This document shows, in pieces, positions 12,330 through 26,300 of a stretch of 64,000 bases of DNA; the stretch's first letter is position 1; every line of letters begins with the position of its first letter. The stretch is from positions 36,808,587 to 36,872,586 of the forward strand of contig CM073591.1 in NCBI GenBank assembly GCA_037074705.1. Reading direction: 5' to 3'. The notes beneath the pieces are model-generated. The model did no database searches. It was not told the origin of the DNA and was given only the letters and a program-made list of their open reading frames with translations. The stretch is from Zhengitettix transpicula (lineage: Eukaryota > Arthropoda > Insecta > Orthoptera > Tetrigidae). Made by a program: the position numbers and the translations under genes.

Positions 12330-15300
12330 CTACAACATACGAGTACAAGCAATGTACGTAAAGATCGAAGGCTTTACCTGTGTAGTAGCTGCAGAAAGAG
12401 TACAACTGCGATTAAAACCGCGACGTTTAGACGAGCGCAAACTCTTTCGTCACCTAGGCGAAGTGTACGTCATATTTCAACCATACACGAGGGTTGTTCG
12501 GAAATTGGTCGGACAGAGAACTAAAAAAAAATATGTATTACAATATTTTTTATATTTCAACGAAGTTCCATTGTAGTCAAATACGCTTGATCCAACGCTT
12601 TTCATCTTCTTTATACTTTCTGCATAAAACTATCGTTCTAAACACGCAAAATAGAGATTCGTTTCACCTCTGCTCTGAATTACTCATACGAATCAATTTC
12701 CTCCAGAGCATTTCTTTAGTTTCTGTAATAGGAAATACACTCCAATTCGTGTTCTGCTGTAACGACTAAAGACTTGTGAGAAGGTGACCAAATTCCGGTG
12801 TTCAGTCTTATCGCCTTCCTTTAATTATTTCAATAATGGTGCGTAATATTTTGGTGCTTCGACTCGTGGTAGCGCGGAATTTCGGCAATATATTTAATTA
12901 ACAATTACTAATTATCTTCTAATTTTAAAATAAAATTTAAAGTCACTATACACGTAGTTTAATTAAAATCTTTACCCGAACCTATTGCTAGCGGACCTTC
13001 GCTAATTCACAGATGAAAAACATTAAAAAAATAATTATTGTTTCAGCAACGGGCACTACATAATCCAGAATGATACTACACTTCCGAATTCAACTATGGA
13101 AAAGATCCAGCTGACTCTCTGGCTTTGGACTAAATCAAGTTTCGCGATCGCGATGCCATCCACCTCTCCCCAGCACAAACAGAATAGAATAGGCCTCACG
13201 TATTGCATATTATTCTGTGAGTATTTACTTATTCCGACATATTTCTTAAACTGTATCTTTATAACGTGCTTTAAAATGTGAGGTGAACGAGATTTATTGA
13301 TGGGAAAAAATTCTTCTTCAAGTGTAGCGTGGCATTTTGGGGAACTAGTGACCTGTATTTTATGGAATTTGGAACAGGTCTTTATTTGAAAGCAAACAAG
13401 AAAAATTACGAAAATTTTGTAAGGTATCGTAATAATTTGAAAAATTAAAAATGTCTTAAAACCAGTTGATTTCGTTAGAAAAGTATTCACAAACCACATT
13501 TGAGGGGCTGTAGAGATAATAAAAATAACTTTGATGATAGAACAGCCAATAACAGACATTTAAAAAGATATTTAATTTTTTATTTAATTAAATTCCAACA
13601 CATTTCGGTTCTCATGTGGACCCACTTCAGGCAAAGATAACAGAGAAACGCTAAGTACACAGATATGTACAACATTATATCTTAAAATAATATCGCAGAG
13701 TAACAGTAACTACAAGACATGTTCATCATAAGGATATTATTAGATCTATGCACTTAAATTACACATTTCGGTCCTTATGTATAGATAATAGAGTAACAGT
13801 AAATACAGAGGTAAGTACATTAAAAAGATATTATTATATCATTATATTCAATATATTTCTGTATTTATTGTTACTCCAGAAAAATATTTTTTATTTTATT
13901 AATTAATTAAATTACATGTTTCGACCGTGATGTGGACCCTCTTCAGCCAAATATATATATAAAGATACTATTATATCTTTATAATGTACATATCTCTGTA
14001 TTTATTGTTACTCTGTTATCTTTGCCTGAAGAAGGTCCACACAAGTACCTAAACATTCCGTAATTTAATCAATTACTAAAATACTATTTTTTAAATGTCT
14101 GTTATTATCTGTTTAATCATCAAAATTTTTTATGTCTGAAGATATTATTATATCTTTATAAAGTACCTATTTATATTTACTGTTACTCTGATATTTTTAC
14201 CCGAAGAAGATCACAAGAGGATCGAAACTAGTAATTTAAGTAATTAACAAAATAAAATCTTTTTAAAAATGTTTGTTACTGGCTGTTTTATCATCAAATT
14301 TATTTACACGGACATTAAACATGGTATATTTAATTTTTTTTAAATGTAATCTGTAATGACTTAAGATTAGTGAAACCCATCGGAAACACGTTTAACCTAT
14401 TTATGAAGTAAATTTCAAATATTTTAATGACCGATCAAGTTTTGTAGCCTGTTTCAAATGTACGGTGGTTTCATTTTTTTTACAACATTCCTGATGTTTA
14501 CTTCTATTGGTATTTTATAATTAATATGAGTCTTATCGTATTATAATTGAATAACTGTTAATGAATGCACGGTTCAGGGGGGGGGGAAAGTAAATTGTGT
14601 TTCCAGGCTTTAATTATGAGTCGCCGTGCCTACTCAATTTTTAAGAGTTATATACAAAGTATTTATACAGAGGGAGGCGGATTACTATTATATCAGATTA
14701 TTTATTTATTTTTATGTTGCTAGAGGTTGTGGTCCTTTTTGGGTGAATTACTTTATGTTTTTAGGAGCAAGAATATTGTACACAATGTTTTTCGCCACAA
14801 TTTCATTATTATGCAGATTTCTCTTCCTCACGAAATTAGAAGTCTTATGTTACTAAGTTAATTTCGGAGAAAATTCAGGAGCTATTTCATCACGGAAACC
14901 AGTACCCGATATTGACACATTTTTAAGGATAAAGTCAGGCTGATACAGAAACCTGTGAACAGAGTACAGATATGATCTGTGTTATTTTCCAAGGGGTACA
15001 CTACCGGAAAAAGACACGCGCCATTCCCTTATCCTTGTCACAAATTTCGTGTGACGGATAGAGAAAGCGAAAATCCTCATTGGGAAACTTCTTCTCAAGT
15101 CTCTCGTTGCTGTTGTAAACTTCGATTGGAGGTGAAATATATATATATCACGCAACAGATGATACTTTTATGTACAAATGCTTTATCTGAGAGAAGAAAT
15201 GAAGGCGTTACACTTATTTTAGAGGTCACAAGGGAAATGCCAAGGGCGGTGCATTTCACAAGAAACTGCAAGAATAATGCGATAACGATCGTCTGCTTCA

Positions 15301-17312
15301 CGTGGGTCTATTGTAAAATACTTTATTACTAACTGCAAATGTTTTCAATTAAGTCTTACTACGGATCTAACAGCGAGCCTAACCCAATATTGTAAAACGC
15401 ATGGTTTGATTTCTTAAGAACTGTTGGCTAAAATTGAGGTGAAGTTTTGTAAACGACTCTGCTCTCACTTCAACCTCATGCAACACATTTCACAAGATGT
15501 ATTAATTCAGAATTGATTTTTGGTGGCCAATTATATGGATTTTTTCACTGATTAAAGAATTACAAATACCTAGGACTGTGATCCGACTCATGATATTTAT
15601 TTTCTTTCAATCCAAAAATATTTTATAACCTTTATTTTTATTATGAAAAGAACCCGAGGAAAATTTGTCAATTAAATAATTTTAGAGTCTTTTGGTTTCC
15701 TATTTTACACTATAAATACATTAGTGTTTGTGCTTATGAATATAAATAAGGGTCATAGAGTTATTTCGTTAGTAGGGAAGGAAGCGTTGAAAGGCGATAC
15801 ATATTCAGAAAGAAACAGAAGAAAATATTTCAATCAAGGCTCAGATGTATAGGACAGGACAAGAATGTTAAGGATACATACTGTGAAAAGAGAGCTTAAA
15901 ATAGCCTCGGACTAAAATAAATGTTTCCGACAGATTACGGGATCCCAGAAACAGAAATGAAGACGTTCAGCTCAGTAATAGAAAAAAGTAACTTTAAATC
16001 TGCTTAAAATGGGAAAACACGAAGGAAAGAGCATGGATTTACGCAGGTGAGCTTTCCATCGTATTGTACGGAAACAAATTTTTAACCATACATTGAATTT
16101 CTCTAAGAGCGACCTCACTCATAAAATTAAGCTAACAGTTGGGTTGTAAATAAATATATTTGTTCTTTGGAGATCATTAGACAGTTGCAATATATCCTTG
16201 CCTGCCAAACTATTCGAAACATTTACATGAATCCGAAGCTCTTTAGTGAAAGTGATAACTTTAGAAAATTTCAATGTTACATTATATATTTTAATATTTT
16301 GTAGTGAAGGTGTGTATATTTTAAAAAATAAACAGGATAATTCCCATTTTTTTTTAAAAAAAAGTATTCTTTATCTAAAAAATAATTTCAATATTAAGAC
16401 GTTTCGTCCACAATTTTCGGACTTCAACCAGCATCTCATGGCTCCAACCGGCGGTATCACTATACAGTCGAATACCAAAACGTTTACTGTGTTGAATTAC
16501 AGGAGACTGCCATTTAATAAGACACTTGTCAACAAGTCAGAAATGATCGCGGTCCCCTCCAAGATTACAACTATTCCGGCGCCGCAGGGTGCAACATATA
16601 CATAAAGCTGAATCACCCCATACGAGGCAAAAGTCGAAAAAGAACCCAGACGTATCTGCCTTTTATAACTGACGTCCTGCCCTACACAGAATCAATTACC
16701 TTCTTTTAATTCACAGTTGTGTCAACAAGGTCATGTGATACTAAAAAGATCCAGCAGAAAATCCATCTACAAATTTGTTGCCTAAAAAAATTCTTATTTT
16801 TCTTAGCTGGACGTACAAAACAAGTCAACTGTTTCATAAGCGATGCTTCAAGTCGTACGAATAAATTAGATAAAACTTAGACGAAAACATGAAACAGGCT
16901 TGAACAAAACACAATATTGTTAACCAGTAATTATTATATAGTATTCAACTTCTGCTACCTAGAAGTCTATCAAGTTGGAGAGGGAAAGTGAAGTTTAAAT
17001 TTTTGCTAGTCTTATTTTTGTACGATTAGGGAAGTCAGTTATGTAACACTAACACGTATTTCCTGTACGTGTGTGTTCGTCGGTGTCATTTTGTTTATCG
17101 CTCATTCATATACGCTATTAGACAGAATGTTTCTGTGTGATAAAGAAAAGAGGAAAAATAAGGACTCTGGTCACTTAAAACTTTTCCGCACTCGCCGTCG
17201 CTCTAGTAAAACTTCTGCTTTTTTACTTTTTTTTAGTGAATTGTATGTCGCGAAATAAATCATGATGGCGTCGCCCGCGGCTTAGTATAATCTCTGATGT
17301 CCAGAGATCGCA
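12330..17312. other. Region between the channel exons and the SOD promoter
   Basis: The sequence is AT-rich. It holds the fold-back array at 13.5-14.3 kb and a single-base run of 11 G at 14577-14587. No convincing exon of the channel N terminus was found. If the channel continues to the right, this is part of its intron. Confidence 0.6.
13523..14305. repeat. Composite fold-back element with terminal inverted repeats
   Basis: The left end (aactttgatgatagaacagc) and right end (gctgttttatcatcaaattt) are inverted copies of about 45 bases. Inside are four more blocks in alternating orientation. Each has a stretch like gcctgaagaaggtccacac or its reverse, next to tatttattgttactctg. It has no coding capacity and looks like a non-autonomous transposon that grew by internal inversion. 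Confidence 0.75.
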
Positions 17313-17319
17313 TATATAG
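17313..17319 (+). promoter_or_regulatory. TATA box of the superoxide dismutase gene
   Basis: The sequence TATATAG lies 70 bases upstream of the SOD start codon and just after a short GC-rich patch. A TATA box normally places transcription start 25-32 bases downstream, near 17340-17350. That leaves a short 5' leader of about 35-45 bases before the ATG. The position fits well, but no start-site data are available. Confidence 0.6.
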
Positions 17320-17382
17320 CAGGAGCAGCACGAGGTTAAGACGGTGAGGGAACTTTCTCCAGCAGCTCACTCGCCTTCCAGC

Positions 17383-17399
17383 ATGCAGTCGGCAAGCAC
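17383..17399 (+). CDS. SOD exon 1: start codon and first residues
   Basis: The ATG at 17383 opens MQSAS and the first two bases of a Thr codon, then the donor gtaagt. Only 17 coding bases are present. The exon is chosen because it sits just downstream of a TATA box and supplies the start of a signal peptide that continues in exon 2 ([14 protein letters not shown]) in the right phase. The distance to exon 2 is about 16 kb, so an alternative first exon closer to exon 2 cannot be excluded. Confidence 0.85.
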
Positions 17400-20300
17400 G
17401 TAAGTTCTGGACAACTTCTCGTAATCACCTCCTGTTCGGAGTTTTTAATTATCGGTTTGCACTCCGTTGAAGAAATAAGTTTTATAATCAGAAGAACGTG
17501 TAGCAACGGCATAATCGAAATTTTTAATACAGTAACGGTATATCACACACAGATAAGTAAAAAATAATAATTCTAGAGATAGAGGTTAAAGATGAACAGA
17601 GCGAAATTATAGTAATCAAACCCACAACTATTATTTCAGTATTTGTTCAGGAACATGTCGCTAGAATTATAGGGAAAGTTAAAACACAATAGCAAAATAA
17701 TAGATGATAATAGAAAGTAAAACCCAAGCTTACATTTGTGGTCATATTATTATAATGCCTATAATAACAAAGTAAAGCTCAATACACAAATTTAAAATTT
17801 TCATATTTATAAGAACTTCGTAACTCTTGCTGAATTCAGCTGCAAAAATCAAATTTGTTCCCTGACAGTAAAAATTATTGAATATAATTCAATTATTATG
17901 AAACACCTTTCAAAGTATACCAGTCAACATTCCGGCTTATTTTTCGTTTAAATATTGTTTTTCTTTCAATCTCATTCAATTTGTCTAAACCTTATTTTCA
18001 TAAAGCGGTATGATACATTTGCAGACTTCTACATCAGTTCTCGTCGTCCAAAAACTATGCGGTTACCTTTCTTGAAGGCAGAAAATCCTAAGATAGGAAT
18101 GCATAATTGAATCTTAAATTCGCGTTACAAAGAGGAACATGGCTTGATAAAAATAATACATATTATTTCATAATTCGTAGTAAAATCCGTGTGATTTTTT
18201 TAATAAAAATCAGGAGTAAAAAGGATATCTAGATTAATAGTTTCGTTTTCCAAAAGGCTCATTTCAATTGGATACTCTTTCGCCAGTTTATTCTATTTTA
18301 TTATTAATAATATTAAATAAATAAACATCAGCCAATTTTAAGTCAGAAAAAAGAATTTATTAAATTCACGTTTCATTGTTTAATTTTCAACCTCATTAGG
18401 TTCAAGATAAAAATTTTTGATGGCCATTCTGACTGACATCAAAACTTTTTAAAAAATTGAACCTGATGATGTCGTAAATTAAGAGACGAAACGTTGTTAA
18501 TTTGATAAATTCTTTTTTCTGACTTAAAATTAGCTTATGTTTATTTATTTATTAGTTTTCTCAATAGTCATAATACATATTTATATTTATCATTATTATT
18601 ATTAATATTTGGGATCATGGTCTGGAGGAATAAGCCGATGTGTAGGGTAGAATTATTTTATATCGAGCTTCGTGAATATTCGAAAGGAAATTTATTATAG
18701 TGACTAACAATTTTTTTATTCAGTCAGACTAATAAATTTGGCTATTACGGACTGTGAATTTATCAAAAAGATGCTACTTACTGAAAATAACTTGGCTTCG
18801 CACCATTAAATGTAACCGGTATTTTTCAAACCGATTACAGCTTTGGCTTTCTCAGTAAAATGATACGTTTTAATTTGTATTGAATGTTTAATCTGAACTG
18901 TATATTTGTTTCCGGGTTTCAGACGGTAATGGAGACAAAAGAATAAAACTTCGAAAGCGACGAGAAAATATATTAAGATGAAAGAAAAAATTCTGGATAG
19001 ACACAATTGGAAATATACGAAGTTTCATCATACTTTTTTTTTCATCTAACATTTGTTCATCTAACCTCGATTATGGAACATCCAGAAAAGCGATTTTCAT
19101 AGCAGTCACTAACCGTTGATATGGTTTTGTTTCTTTCTCGGGGCATGGCATTACTTAATTTAACGTAAATTATAGAGGAGTCTTCAATAACCTCGTGAAA
19201 CTGCAATGAGACTTCTTGATTCGAATTGAAAAACAGAAAAATTGTATTTTCTGTAATGTACGTTAATGTTTGCATAACCAAAGTAGCTTTCTCTGTGACT
19301 TTCTAAAAGTGAATGTTTTCTAGTTCGTACTTAGTGGATTCTACGATCAGATAAACTAATTTTTCGAGGCGCGTTACCTAGATCCTTAGATTCTCTTAGG
19401 AATGTGTTTTTTTTTAATAATAAGTGAACCTATCACACCAGGGTACAACAACTTAGCATCATACTTAAGAGTTATCTAGTTTTTCTCTATGTATTTCAGT
19501 TATAATAATTTCCTTTTTAAAAAAATATTCATTACACGGTAAAATATAAATTTTTATTCTGAAACCTACGATTCAATTTCACGCTTCGTGATCTTGTGTA
19601 TGACAAAAGCCCTGAGTTCGTCACCTGGTTTGTGTGGTGTCTTTTTTTTAATCACTTGACGAAAGCAACAAGGATTTCAGATACATTATGTGGTATTTAA
19701 CTGCTATTTGGGTGTTTATTTACCTAATTACTGTATATTTTACTTTATTTGCCTAATATTTCACATAAACTGCTTCTAGGCATAACTTATGAGGTATTTT
19801 TCTTCGTCGAAATTTGAGTTACTGGCTTTAAAACCTTCATCGGAATCGGTCAATTATTTCGTTTTCATTTAAATATAATTTTTTCCTTACATATGAATGA
19901 AACGTTGTATAAATTGTGTAACTATTTTTATGACCATTAATAATAAATTCTTTTAAAATGAAAATATTTCTGGAAGGCTTGTTCCTTTCGTCAGGTACAG
20001 AAAGGAACAAGGCTTCCAGGAACGTTGTGTCGTATTTGTTATCAATTCTTCTGTCTGCATTTGGCTATATTTCTTATTAATAAGTTCTTTTACTTACTTA
20101 TCCATCAATCACAGTCTCGTATTTTATAGCTGTTTTTAAGAGCTATTCTAAATATTTATTTAACTTGAGCCGGTGTTTCTGTACATTTTTTACTGTAGTT
20201 AGTCTAAATTGCTTGATTAGTAAGCTTAATATAATTATAAAAATTCTTTGTGTGTTAAGCAATTGATTGATAGAGACAGTAGTTTTCTAAATGCATTTTA

Positions 20301-23300
20301 GATTCAATTATTTTATGTTTGCTTATTTTCCGTAGTTTTTCTAAGAAATATTATAAAGCATTAAAGATTGGATATTATTTCAGGATTTCTACAGGGGAAA
20401 AAATTGCGTCATTTTATAATGAATTCATGTTGTTGACACAGTACATCCGTGACTGTAAATAATTATTTTTAATCAATTTATATTGTTCTTACGTTACGTG
20501 TATACGAACGGGTACTTTGTATATTATAAGGAAGGCATATGGTATGTGCACTGTAATAATAAAAATAATATATTTGTACACATGTTAAGCTCATATCGAA
20601 ATTATTTTTCAGATTTAAATAGCATGAATATGACAGAATCTGTCGAAATCTACCGAATGCAATAAAATATTTTATATAGATACAGTATTGGTTACTACTT
20701 TATATTGAATTATAATGTATCTTATAACATGCTTTACAGTTCAAATGTGTTCTGAATGTAAAACACATTCACACACGTGCAGGGAGTTCGCCTTGAAATT
20801 GAAAGGGCCGTCGTTTCTAAATGGAGCTGTTTTAAATGTGTAACGTGTAGTATTATACTGGTCGATTGCAAAGGAAAGTAATCCACACGTTCACCGGCAA
20901 ATACAATCTATTATACATGCTTGATGTTGAACTGGTTGCCCTAGACCAGAACAAAGTGAAACAAGTTCTGAAACACTTGTAAGATGTTGTCACCGAAGCA
21001 CTTCACACACATCCGAGGTAGTAAATCTGGTGTTCCAAGGGTAAGCACACAAATCATATAAGGTGATCCGGGAAATAATTCTTCCTTTCGAAAATGGAAT
21101 CAGAAGACCAACTGACGCTGACTATTTTGGTAGATGTTCAACGCTCGTCGTTTTATTTGTAAAATCCAAATTTATCAATCAAGGGTTCTGTCTAATTTCA
21201 TAAATTATTAAATACTGTGAATAACGTTCACCCAACAGCAGTTGGATCATTATAATAGTTTAGAAATATTTAATTTTGATACAAACGCTGAAGATTTTAG
21301 GTTTTAAGATAAAATATTTTTTTCTCATAAACAGATTCGCGTATACAAAATTTTTGAATACAGTTACAGAAATTGTAGTTTTCTGAAGTTCTACAAAGCG
21401 TGAGATTAGTGACCTATATTTAAAAATATACATAGGTCACGTACTGTGAAAATGTAGTCGCTAAGTTATTTGCCTTTAAATTCTCTACAGCAAAACCGTA
21501 CATTTTCAATGAGTAAATAATACAAAAATTAGGGAATAAACTCACTTCAGGAATTATGTTAAAAATCCAAATACTCAAATATTTTAGAAGGAAGAAATTC
21601 AAAATAGTTATCATGTAGACTCAGCTTCCCAGAATATATTTTTCAAATATATACGATATATCTGACTTCTTTAAATAAATGATCAAACATCAGTCTATTA
21701 TGTCAAAAAAATTTTAATTATATAATAAATTATTGATAGATATTTAAAACATTATAATAGAAAAAACACATTGAAATAGATGCGACGTTTCATTTCTAAT
21801 TTATTTGGTTATCAGGTGCAGCAAAATTAAATTATGGTTCATGATATAATTTCTAATTTGTAATATAAACATTTCAAGAAAACAAAATTTTCTTTACAAA
21901 TCGCACCTTAGAAATTTGTTTCTTTACTTTTATTATAATTAATTGTAAAAATTGCTGTATTGTTTTATTATAAATTATCATATTTGTAAAATTTCGTTTT
22001 CTTGGAATCTTTAGATTCCTAATTTGTGATTATATAATTTTATACAACACGATAAGAGGTTCCAAAAATTGTGGACAAAACTTCGCGTCCGTTTTAATGT
22101 TTCTTCTATTATAATGTTTTAAGTTTTTATTCATAATACATTTCTGACTTAATAGGCTGGTGTTTTTGCATTTATATACGATACAGTTTAAAATAAATGT
22201 GACCTTAATTGGGGGTCGGAAATTTTGATTAATCTTCTATTTATTTGTTACTTTACTGCGAGTAATGTAAACGCGTTTTCCTTAAGAATGAAAATGACAA
22301 CACGGTGGTGACGTTGGTAGTGATTGTTGCGGGAAGTAGTAGTGATTTTTTCTTAATTGTGAATGCGTGTCTTTCGACCTTTAAGCAGGTTTTTCTTTCG
22401 TTGCCTGTGTGAGTTGGCCAACTATTGTGCCCGACCTTCGCCTCGTTTCGGAAGCCATACGTAATTTGTCGGAGTCAAGAGGAAATTTCTCGTCCGTCCG
22501 TCCGTTTTAGAAACACACACGAATCTCTCATCTGGAAAGATACGCCCGAGGAAACGATTACACAACTCCAAATTGCCTAGAAATAAATTAAGTAGTTGGG
22601 CGTGTGTGTGTGTGTGTGTGTGTGTACTGATCGTGAAAGTAGGATTGCAGGGGGCGTCAAAAAGAAACGCGGACGGCAAGAAAGGCTGAATGGAGAAATG
22701 TAACACGAAGAAAATGAGATGGAGTGTAACAGCAGAATGGTTAAAAATAAATAGAATCAGAAGCTATGGAGACAGACTGGTGCGTCATATAAATAATACA
22801 GAATTTCGATGTTGCAATTTAAGGGGGCTATGTAATATAAATTATTGAAAATGTTGGCCGTAGTGTCATCGTTTCAGAGAATATTTTGTCACAGGACAGG
22901 GGACGGCCGCATAAAACAGGTAAAAATACTTAAAAATATAGAAGTGGTCACAAATATTTTTTGCTTCAAATTTGACCACGCTGTTCTTGCAATTGTTTCC
23001 TTAAAGCACTGATGACGACAATCCATTAATGGCCACCTATAGTAGATTCCGTTCCGAACTTCTAAGAATCTGTTTCGTGTTGACTTTTCCGGGAGAAAGT
23101 TGACGAATTGAGCGAAGCTTGCACGACGAGCGCCTCTTTTGTTCTATAAATAGAGGAAGGATTGTGTCTTGGCCACGGGAGCAAAACATGTGCATATATA
23201 TATGACCTCAAAAGACTAACAGTTTCCGCACATTCTCATCCAAAATTGTATTGCCTCAAAAAAAGACTGCGTGCTGCGTTGACACTGGCACAGATGATAT

Positions 23301-26300
23301 TCTGGGCACTTGACTCATTTCGAAATCCGAATTCACGTCGAAGCCTATTTCCATTACGTGACTTGTCGGCGAAGCTGGGAACCTGACGTTACGGTCACGA
23401 TAAAAATAATGAGTACCGAAGTACGAAATTGTGACACAAGCATCAATCTTCTGCATAAAGCAAGCGTGTTTCAATGATAGAGAGAACTGTGAAAGATGAG
23501 CTACCTTCAAAAGAAAACGACAACAGCAATAAACTTACAAGGAGAATGAACTCATGCCAGAATTTTCGCCGCTTATGGGAGAATAAGAAATATTTGGAAA
23601 TTGAGGCATTTCTTGATTAGAATGTGAGATTGATAATAAGCAAGAGATTACTTTGAAAATCTGAAAACAAGACACGAGTTAATTAGCATCTACGTTAGCT
23701 ATGGATCAACGGAAAGGGAAATGAACATTACAGTGTGAAAACGAAATAATTAAGAAAATTGAAATTAATAAGTACAGTGATATAGAGAACCGCGATAAGC
23801 TATAGATGAATCATAAACAAGGCGCAATTGTATCTTAACAGCGAAGATGAAAAAGTAGAATTGGTTCTGGTTATATTTTTTGGTGATGCGTTTCCAAAGA
23901 CCAAAACTTTAAAACTAGAATAAACGAAAAGGTCATTCCGTAAGCGAAATCTCAAAAAGAGAATAATGTAAAACTGCACTGTAATTTATAGATATATATC
24001 TGGGTGCCCGGGTTGTCGTAAATAAAATCAGCGACATCCATAATCCCGGAATTGACTCCAATTATGCTTCTTTTCGCGTTGTTTTTATGTAACGCCTCTC
24101 CACCTCTATCCCATGCCAAAAGGGGTTAAAATTCTCCATTATCTGGAGAAACGCTATCTATCTCAATTGACTCCGAAAAAGTTTCTTTCGCAGAATATAT
24201 CGGCCGTTTCAACATGTTTAATAATTTCCACTGCGGCCCCAGGGGGTTAAACGGCAAGTTGCACTCAAAACACACACACAAACAAGTTTATTTATTAGAT
24301 AAGGGCACGTTAGAGGTGTCAACATCATGCTCTTTAAGCATGATCAGCGATCAGCCAATCAGGAAATTCACGGTTATATAGTCTAAGAAATTTTGTAACG
24401 ATGTTTTAGAACCGAAGCAAAAAATTCTGCGTGTCTCTAATAAGGAAAACTCTATATGAAACAAATATTATTTGAATGTTTTAGTTGGAATGCAGCGATA
24501 CTCTCGAGATCAAGCCTCTGTAATTATAGAGATGCGACATTACACCCAATCTTTAAGGTATACGAAATAAGAGTACAACAATGGACGTGAGGTGATTCCG
24601 TGAGCCCAATAATTAGTGGGGTTGCGCCAGGCGATTTCTCAACCGGACGTGGCGTCACGAGCCTCAATCAAGGAACATCTGCTATTGGTTACTCACGATT
24701 CAATATTATCATCCAGCCAACAAAAAAACGGACTTCCTTCTAGGTACATCCGAAATCCCTCGTGTTGTAATTCAATAAAGTAGAATCTGTAATTAGTCTT
24801 GACCTGATTTTGGGTGGCGTTGTGCTCCAATGGCAGTGGACAAAGCCTGGCACTCGGCCAAGAAAAATCACTCAACTACAAGGGGATCTTTGTAGCTATT
24901 ACGTCCACACGATTCCTAAACATACAAATAAGAAAGCATTATCACGCGTAAACGTCGGTGACAGGTTCTTCCTTTGACGTTTCCCTGCATTCAACGAGGA
25001 AGAAATCGGATAATTGCATTGTATAATGGAGAACAAGTGATATAGGAGGAATAATAGACGCGAAGTGAATCGAAAATTGGAGGGGTGAATTCTGTGGTAA
25101 TTACAATGAAGAAAATCTGAACATCGACGTTGGAGAACCCATGAGACTGCATATTCACCATGAGCAAAGAATGATAATAATGCCGCATCGGCTTAATTCA
25201 TTCTTATATTATTGTCGGATATTCCATTGTCTGTGTAAAGAGAAAGATAAGACGTAAAACGGAGGAAGAACAATGGGTAAATGATGTTCCTTGGACTCTA
25301 CTTTTTTGTTTTCTCGTTGGATTTTTCTCTGTACCATATCTACCATTTCTCTTTGTTCATCCTCCCTTTCTCGTACTTTCTTCCTCTTTACCCACAGAAT
25401 GTGATACTAGAAAAATACTTGTATTACCTATGTGAAAAACTAGACAGGATAATGTGCCGTAGTGAGTAACATTTTTTTTCGGACACAGAAAGAGTATGTT
25501 TCAGAGAAAGGCTCAGTCCTCGAGTTACTTTTGAATTAAAAAAGACTTAGTTGGAAAAAGAAGTCTCACGGAAGATATTGAAGTGTAAAAAACACTGTTA
25601 TTTCGTATTACTGCTATCTAAAATAGGAAAAATAAGGTGAATGAAATTGAACAAGGCAAAAATTCTGCGATGTCTCGGGAAGAAGAAAACTTCAATATTA
25701 AAACGGCTTCAAATAATGATGGAAATACTGGGTAAAGGAGGAAGTATATACTGGGATAATTAATATGAATGGATAAAGGATAGGGTAGATTATATAATAA
25801 GTGGAAAACGTAGTATATAGATGGAAAATGTCCGGTATCTAAGAAATTCCGGACTTACTAGATAATTCTTTGTTTGCCTCCATGGTGAAGGAGTTAAATA
25901 AACTTTTATTACAGATTAATATTTTACAAATTCCTGCTCAAACACTGAAGTTTTAATTACCCTGTTCTAATTCCCGGTTTTCATCCAATTCCCATACGCA
26001 TCAGCAGTTTTGCTCGTGGAGTAATAAATATAGAAATTAAAATTAAAAATTTACGTCTATTGAAAATGAATTATAAGTACGACAGCCAAATACAGACAAA
26101 AGAATTGATAATATAAATACGACACAACGTATTATCACTTTGTTTGCATTTGGTTATCTATCTTATTATTAAATATAGAAATTACTCTATATTGGAATAT
26201 TTTGTTGAATATTATTTTTTTCAATTATTAATATGACGAATTTCATGATCTTAAATTTAGTGAAGACACGCATGATAATATTCTATTCATCAATGAGCCT

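Noticed and set aside
11894..12576. Open frames on both strands around channel exon A
   Set aside because: They read through the splice sites or lie in the wrong frame. Only the frame with GYGHIAPKT makes sense.
13056..13559. Open frame of 167 codons on the minus strand
   Set aside because: The product is compositionally AT-driven (Ile, Phe, Lys) with no domain, and it runs into the fold-back element at 13523.
22280..22330. Candidate missing channel exon (cggtggtgacgttggtagtg)
   Set aside because: The translation does not give a pore helix or the TTIG that should precede the first GYG filter.
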